Assembly: GCA_013140455.1 (NCBI GenBank)
Contig: JABFSU010000065.1
Span: 1-36,502 of the forward strand
Source: Nitrospira sp.
GTDB lineage: Bacteria; Nitrospirota; Nitrospiria; Nitrospirales; Nitrospiraceae
Direction: 5' to 3'
DNA length: 36,502 nt
Below are positions 33,591-36,502 of the stretch, piece by piece. Positions within the stretch are counted from its first letter, which is position 1. Every line of letters begins with the position of its first letter. The translations under genes were made by a program, and so were the position numbers. The notes under the pieces are model-generated. The model saw only the letters and a list, made by a program, of their open reading frames with translations. It searched no databases and was not told the origin of the DNA.

Positions 33591-33659
33591 TGGTACGCTT
33601 CGGTACGTGGAGCCTGCGAGTGATGCGGGGATGCTGCCGGCCGACTGTTCCAGCATCCC
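33591..33659. repeat. Degenerate copy of the MITE-like intergenic repeat
   Basis: The core gtacgcttcggtacgtggagcct resembles 35352-35375. A 9-bp perfect inverted repeat, gggatgctg / cagcatccc (33628-33636 / 33651-33659), matches the gatgct end motif of the better copy. The rest of the 33532-33741 gap shows no gene. Confidence 0.45.
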
Positions 33660-33741
33660 GGCAAAGACCGGCGCATTATCGGCTGGCTGAACCGCCAGCG
33701 TCAAGAATGGGGGGACGACGAGCCGGTTGAGTGACCGGCTT

Positions 33742-33763
33742 AAAAAAAATTCCGGGGAACCGG
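33742..33763 (-). terminator. Intrinsic terminator of the glucose-6-phosphate dehydrogenase gene
   Basis: Reading the minus strand just after the stop codon, a short GC stem (ccgg-ttcc-ccgg) is followed by eight T residues. A second small stem (cggct / agccg) overlaps the stop codon. Confidence 0.45.
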
Positions 33764-33764
33764 C

Positions 33765-35228
33765 TCACCAGCCGAGTTGCCATTGATGGCCCTGTCGCTC
33801 CACCAGCGTATCCGCCTCGCGCGGTCCCCAGGAACCGGCCGAATACGGATGCACGACTTGCTTGCCGGTTAGGAGCGGATCGTACAGCTTCCAGGCCTTT
33901 TCCGTGAACTCCGCGCTGACGAACAGGGTCTGATCCCCGATCATCACATCGCGCAAGAGGGTCTCATATGCCTCAGGCAGCTGGCCGAACGCTTTCTGAT
34001 AATCGAATTGCAACGCATGGTCGCTCAGCATGAACGGCCGCCCGGGACTCTTCACGGAAAAGCAGAGGGAGAATCCTTCGCTCGGTTGCAGGGTGATCAA
34101 CAGCTTGTTGGATGCGATGCTGCCCGGATCGATGGACGGAAACACGTGGGCCGGCGCCTCACGGAAGATGACGGCGATCTGGGTGAGCTTCCGGGGAAAA
34201 CGCTTTCCGGTGCGCAGATAAAACGGCACGCCCTTCCAGCGCCAGTTATGAATCTCCGCTTTCAACGCGACATACGTCTCGGTCGTAGAATCTCTCGGCA
34301 CACCCGGCTCCTCACGATACCCGGGAATCGTCTGGTCGCCGACCTGCCAGGACGTGTACTGGCCGAACACGACGTCCTGCGCCGCAATCGGCGCGATGGA
34401 ATGCAGCACCTTCATCTTCTCGCTCTGAATGGCCGCCGCATCGAACGAAACCGGGACTTCCATCGCCACGACGGTCATGAGCTGGGTCAAATGATTCTGC
34501 ACCATATCGCGCAGCGCGCCCGCCTGCTGATAGTAGGCCCCGCGATGTTCGACGCCGAGATCTTCGGCCACGGTAATCTGCACGTTCTCGATCGCATCGC
34601 GTTTCCACAGGGATTCGAAAATCGGATTGGCAAACCGGAAGGCCAGCAGATTCTGGACGGTTTCCTTTCCCAGGTAGTGATCGATCCGGTAAATCTGCGA
34701 TTCGTCCACATACCGGTGCAGCGTGGTATTCAGCTGGCGAGCCGATTGGAAATCGTGCCCGAACGGCTTTTCAAAGACGACACGCACCCACCCGCGTCCC
34801 TTGAGCAATCCCGCCCGATCCAGCCCCTCGATGGCGTTGGGCGCGATGTCCGGCGGCACAGCCAGGTAGAACACGCGGTTTTCCGGCATGACGTGTTCCA
34901 GTTCGATGCGCCGGATGTAGGAAGCGAGGGCGGCATAATCATCATCCGTCCCGCGACCGATCGTGTGGTAGTAGAGGCAGGCGTCGCACCACTCGCGTAA
35001 TTCGTGATCGTTGTGCCACCCGGCCTTGTGCAACCCTTCGTGCGCCCAGAGCCGAAACCCGTCCTCCCCGACTTCGGGCAACGCCGCGCCCACAATCAGT
35101 GTGTTGCGGGTTTCCAGGACGCCCTGATCCCGCAAATGATAGAGCGCAGGCAGCAGTTTGCGGCGGGTCAGATCGCCGGTGGCTCCGATGATGACAAAGA
35201 CGTGCGGCTCAACCTGCTGCGGCGGCAT
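33765..35228 (-). CDS. zwf: Glucose-6-phosphate 1-dehydrogenase
   Basis: This 487-residue enzyme oxidises glucose-6-phosphate to 6-phosphogluconolactone with NADP+, the first step of the oxidative pentose phosphate pathway. Visible features are the nucleotide-binding GATGDL (15-20), EKPFG (153-157) and the active-site signature RIDHYLGKE (181-189) with its catalytic His and substrate Lys. ATG 35228 is preferred to ATG 35246 because AAGGA precedes it at a workable distance. Its length is normal. It stands without gnd or pgl beside it, and an apparent intrinsic terminator follows. Confidence 0.95.
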   Translation of the reverse strand: MPPQQVEPHVFVIIGATGDLTRRKLLPALYHLRDQGVLETRNTLIVGAALPEVGEDGFRLWAHEGLHKAGWHNDHELREWCDACLYYHTIGRGTDDDYAALASYIRRIELEHVMPENRVFYLAVPPDIAPNAIEGLDRAGLLKGRGWVRVVFEKPFGHDFQSARQLNTTLHRYVDESQIYRIDHYLGKETVQNLLAFRFANPIFESLWKRDAIENVQITVAEDLGVEHRGAYYQQAGALRDMVQNHLTQLMTVVAMEVPVSFDAAAIQSEKMKVLHSIAPIAAQDVVFGQYTSWQVGDQTIPGYREEPGVPRDSTTETYVALKAEIHNWRWKGVPFYLRTGKRFPRKLTQIAVIFREAPAHVFPSIDPGSIASNKLLITLQPSEGFSLCFSVKSPGRPFMLSDHALQFDYQKAFGQLPEAYETLLRDVMIGDQTLFVSAEFTEKAWKLYDPLLTGKQVVHPYSAGSWGPREADTLVERQGHQWQLGW

Positions 35229-35299
35229 GCAATCCGTTCCTTCCATTTCCGATCATACTGGCTGCTCTCCCGGCGACCCGCCACGCAACACCACCGCAG

Positions 35300-35448
35300 G
35301 ATGCTCAAAAAGTCCGTCCAGCAAGGCCGCAGCCAGCAAAGAGGCGAGGCGTACGCTTCGGTACGTTGAGCCTCTGAGCGCCACGACCTGCCTGCGCGAA
35401 GCGCTTCGGCGAAGGCAGGGAACGCCGCTGGCGGCCTTTTTCAGCATC
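35300..35448. repeat. 149-bp MITE-like element with ~22-bp imperfect terminal inverted repeats
   Basis: The left end gatgctcaaaaagtccgtcc and the reverse complement of the right end (gatgctgaaaaaggccgcc) match with a few changes. Inside is gtacgcttcggtacgttgagcct. The right part holds a GC stem followed by TTTTT (35424-35441), which would terminate plus-strand transcription. It contains no ORF and sits directly downstream of the aldo/keto reductase stop. Elements of this look are, from memory, frequent in Nitrospira genomes. Confidence 0.6.
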
Positions 35449-35451
35449 TTG

Positions 35452-36492
35452 CTATGATAATCCATGCTGCTCCCGCCCGATGCGGCCGTCATAGCGGTTT
35501 GTGGACTTGAATAACTCGAACCGCCCGTCCATGGCGTAGCGGGCCACGCGAGTCCGCAGGCCCTGCATCTCGGCGACCGTCATCGGAACGAACCGCCGCA
35601 CGATGTCGAGATTCTGCCGCAAGATCTCCCGTGAATCGATGCCGCTGACCAGTGACGCGATCGGCAGACTCAACACATACCGCAAGGCCTCTTCCGGTGT
35701 GACGAGGCCCTGCTTGACCGGCTCGGCATTCCCGCTCAAGCTTTTCATTCCGATCGGGGCGATGCCCCGCTGCGTAAGTACCGGCAACACCTCCTGCTCG
35801 AAACTCCGATAGGTTCCGTCGAAGACATTGAGCGGCATCTGGCAGGTGTCGAAAGGGAAATCGTGGCCGAGCATCTTCAGGTGAATCTTCGGATCTTTGT
35901 GTCCGGTGAAACCGATGAACCGCACCTTACCCTGCCGCTTCGCGTCGAGCAAGGCCTCAGCCGCCCCGCCCGGCGCAAAGTGCCGATCGGGATCGTCGAG
36001 ATAGACGACTTCGTGAATCTGCCAAAGATCGAGATAATCCGTCTTCAGGCGACGCAGCGATTCGTCGAGCTGCTGCAACGCCACCCGCTTATCACGTCCG
36101 TGCGAACAGACCTTGGTCATGAGAAAAACCTGCTGCCGCCGGCCTTGCAGGGCCTTCCCCATCAGCTCTTCGGAGCGCCCGCCGTTGTATTCCCAGGCAT
36201 TGTCCAGAAAGGTCACGCCTGCGTCGATCGCTTCCTGCAGGATGCGAATCGCCTCGGCGTCGTCTTCGATTCGCCCCCAATGGGCGCCGCCGAAACAGAG
36301 CGCGGAAACCTGCACGCCGGTTTTCCCCAGCATGCGCTTCGGAATTTCCCCGGTCGTGGACGAGCGCGCCGGCTCCAGCGCATCGGCCAGTCCGCGAGTG
36401 CCGCCCAGCGCGACAATCGATCCAAGCAGGCCCAGCGCTTTCAACAGCTGCCGGCGATTGAGCGACCCTGCCCAAAGATCCCGGTTAGGCAT
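35452..36492 (-). CDS. Aldo/keto reductase with twin-arginine signal
   Basis: This 346-residue protein has a Tat-type signal peptide: NRRQLLKALG with Arg13/Arg14, then a hydrophobic stretch (residues ~17-36). This implies folded export to the periplasm, which is unusual for the family. The (beta/alpha)8 aldo/keto reductase tetrad is complete: Asp97 and Tyr102 (FLDNAWEYNGG), Lys127 (LMTKV) and His160 (LWQIHEV). It would reduce a carbonyl with NAD(P)H, yet such cofactors are scarce outside the cytoplasm, so either the signal acts as an anchor or the cofactor travels with the folded protein. It starts 10 bp from the right edge of the window. Confidence 0.9.
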   Translation of the reverse strand: MPNRDLWAGSLNRRQLLKALGLLGSIVALGGTRGLADALEPARSSTTGEIPKRMLGKTGVQVSALCFGGAHWGRIEDDAEAIRILQEAIDAGVTFLDNAWEYNGGRSEELMGKALQGRRQQVFLMTKVCSHGRDKRVALQQLDESLRRLKTDYLDLWQIHEVVYLDDPDRHFAPGGAAEALLDAKRQGKVRFIGFTGHKDPKIHLKMLGHDFPFDTCQMPLNVFDGTYRSFEQEVLPVLTQRGIAPIGMKSLSGNAEPVKQGLVTPEEALRYVLSLPIASLVSGIDSREILRQNLDIVRRFVPMTVAEMQGLRTRVARYAMDGRFELFKSTNRYDGRIGREQHGLS

Positions 36493-36502
36493 TCGTGATT
36501 TC

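Noticed and set aside
33721-33749. Hairpin agccggt/accggct followed by eight A residues as a plus-strand terminator
   Set aside because: A plus-strand terminator needs T residues after the stem, not A; the T-run serves the minus strand (zwf).
34008-35000. 330-codon plus-strand frame antisense to zwf
   Set aside because: zwf has all its catalytic motifs in the other strand; the antisense frame is a codon-bias shadow.
1-36502. CRISPR arrays, tRNA or rRNA genes, transposases, integrase genes
   Set aside because: No short regularly spaced repeats, no cloverleaf-like or rRNA sequence, and no recombinase motifs were seen on either strand by eye.

Overview
The window looks like chromosomal DNA of a Gram-negative, G+C-rich bacterium, most plausibly Nitrospira or a close relative (Nitrospirota). 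This rests on gene content, codon use, and an intergenic repeat type at 35300-35448 that I associate with that group; no rRNA or tRNA is present to prove it. Signal peptides, lipoboxes, a predicted outer-membrane PagL-like protein and a Tat substrate all indicate a diderm envelope.

Left part (1-5515): the tail of a secreted protein built from 103-residue repeats, a stretch with a decayed coding trace, a large AsmA-family protein with four 76-residue internal repeats, an FNR-type flavin reductase, a PagL-like lipid A deacylase and a small periplasmic protein. 5563-12094 is a complete Anbu (ancestral proteasome beta-subunit homologue) locus. It is arranged as two convergent pairs: ATP-grasp then alpha-E on the plus strand, and Anbu then transglutaminase/DUF2126 on the minus strand. 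12399-17772 holds housekeeping and stress genes: a flavin monooxygenase, UspA, a heme-binding DUF3365 protein, an RRM protein, an L7/L12-CTD-like membrane protein, OsmC, an isoprenylcysteine-methyltransferase-like protein and a ParE/RelE toxin-antitoxin pair.

17937-26735 is an accessory defence island next to a pyridoxamine-phosphate-oxidase-like gene. It has two parts. The first is a XhoI/PaeR7I-type restriction-modification pair, bracketed by ~320-bp direct repeats made of the 5' end and upstream region of the oxidase gene. The second is an A+T-richer block: vsr (divergent), then a protein with two GHKL ATPase modules (MutL/MORC-like at the N-terminus, histidine-kinase core at the C-terminus), a receiver-domain protein with an unrecognised ~240-residue C-terminus, and a Dcm-type cytosine methyltransferase. 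This DNA-modification cassette with built-in two-component signalling is the best candidate here for an undescribed system.

Right part (26824-36492): two lipoproteins, an AEC transporter, an AbrB-type antitoxin beside the ruins of a PIN toxin, a class 3 lipase-like lipoprotein, an O-methyltransferase with an FNR-type reductase, glucose-6-phosphate dehydrogenase, and a Tat-exported aldo/keto reductase. MITE-like repeats lie between the last genes. Promoter and terminator calls come from reading -35/-10 spacing and stems by eye and are tentative.
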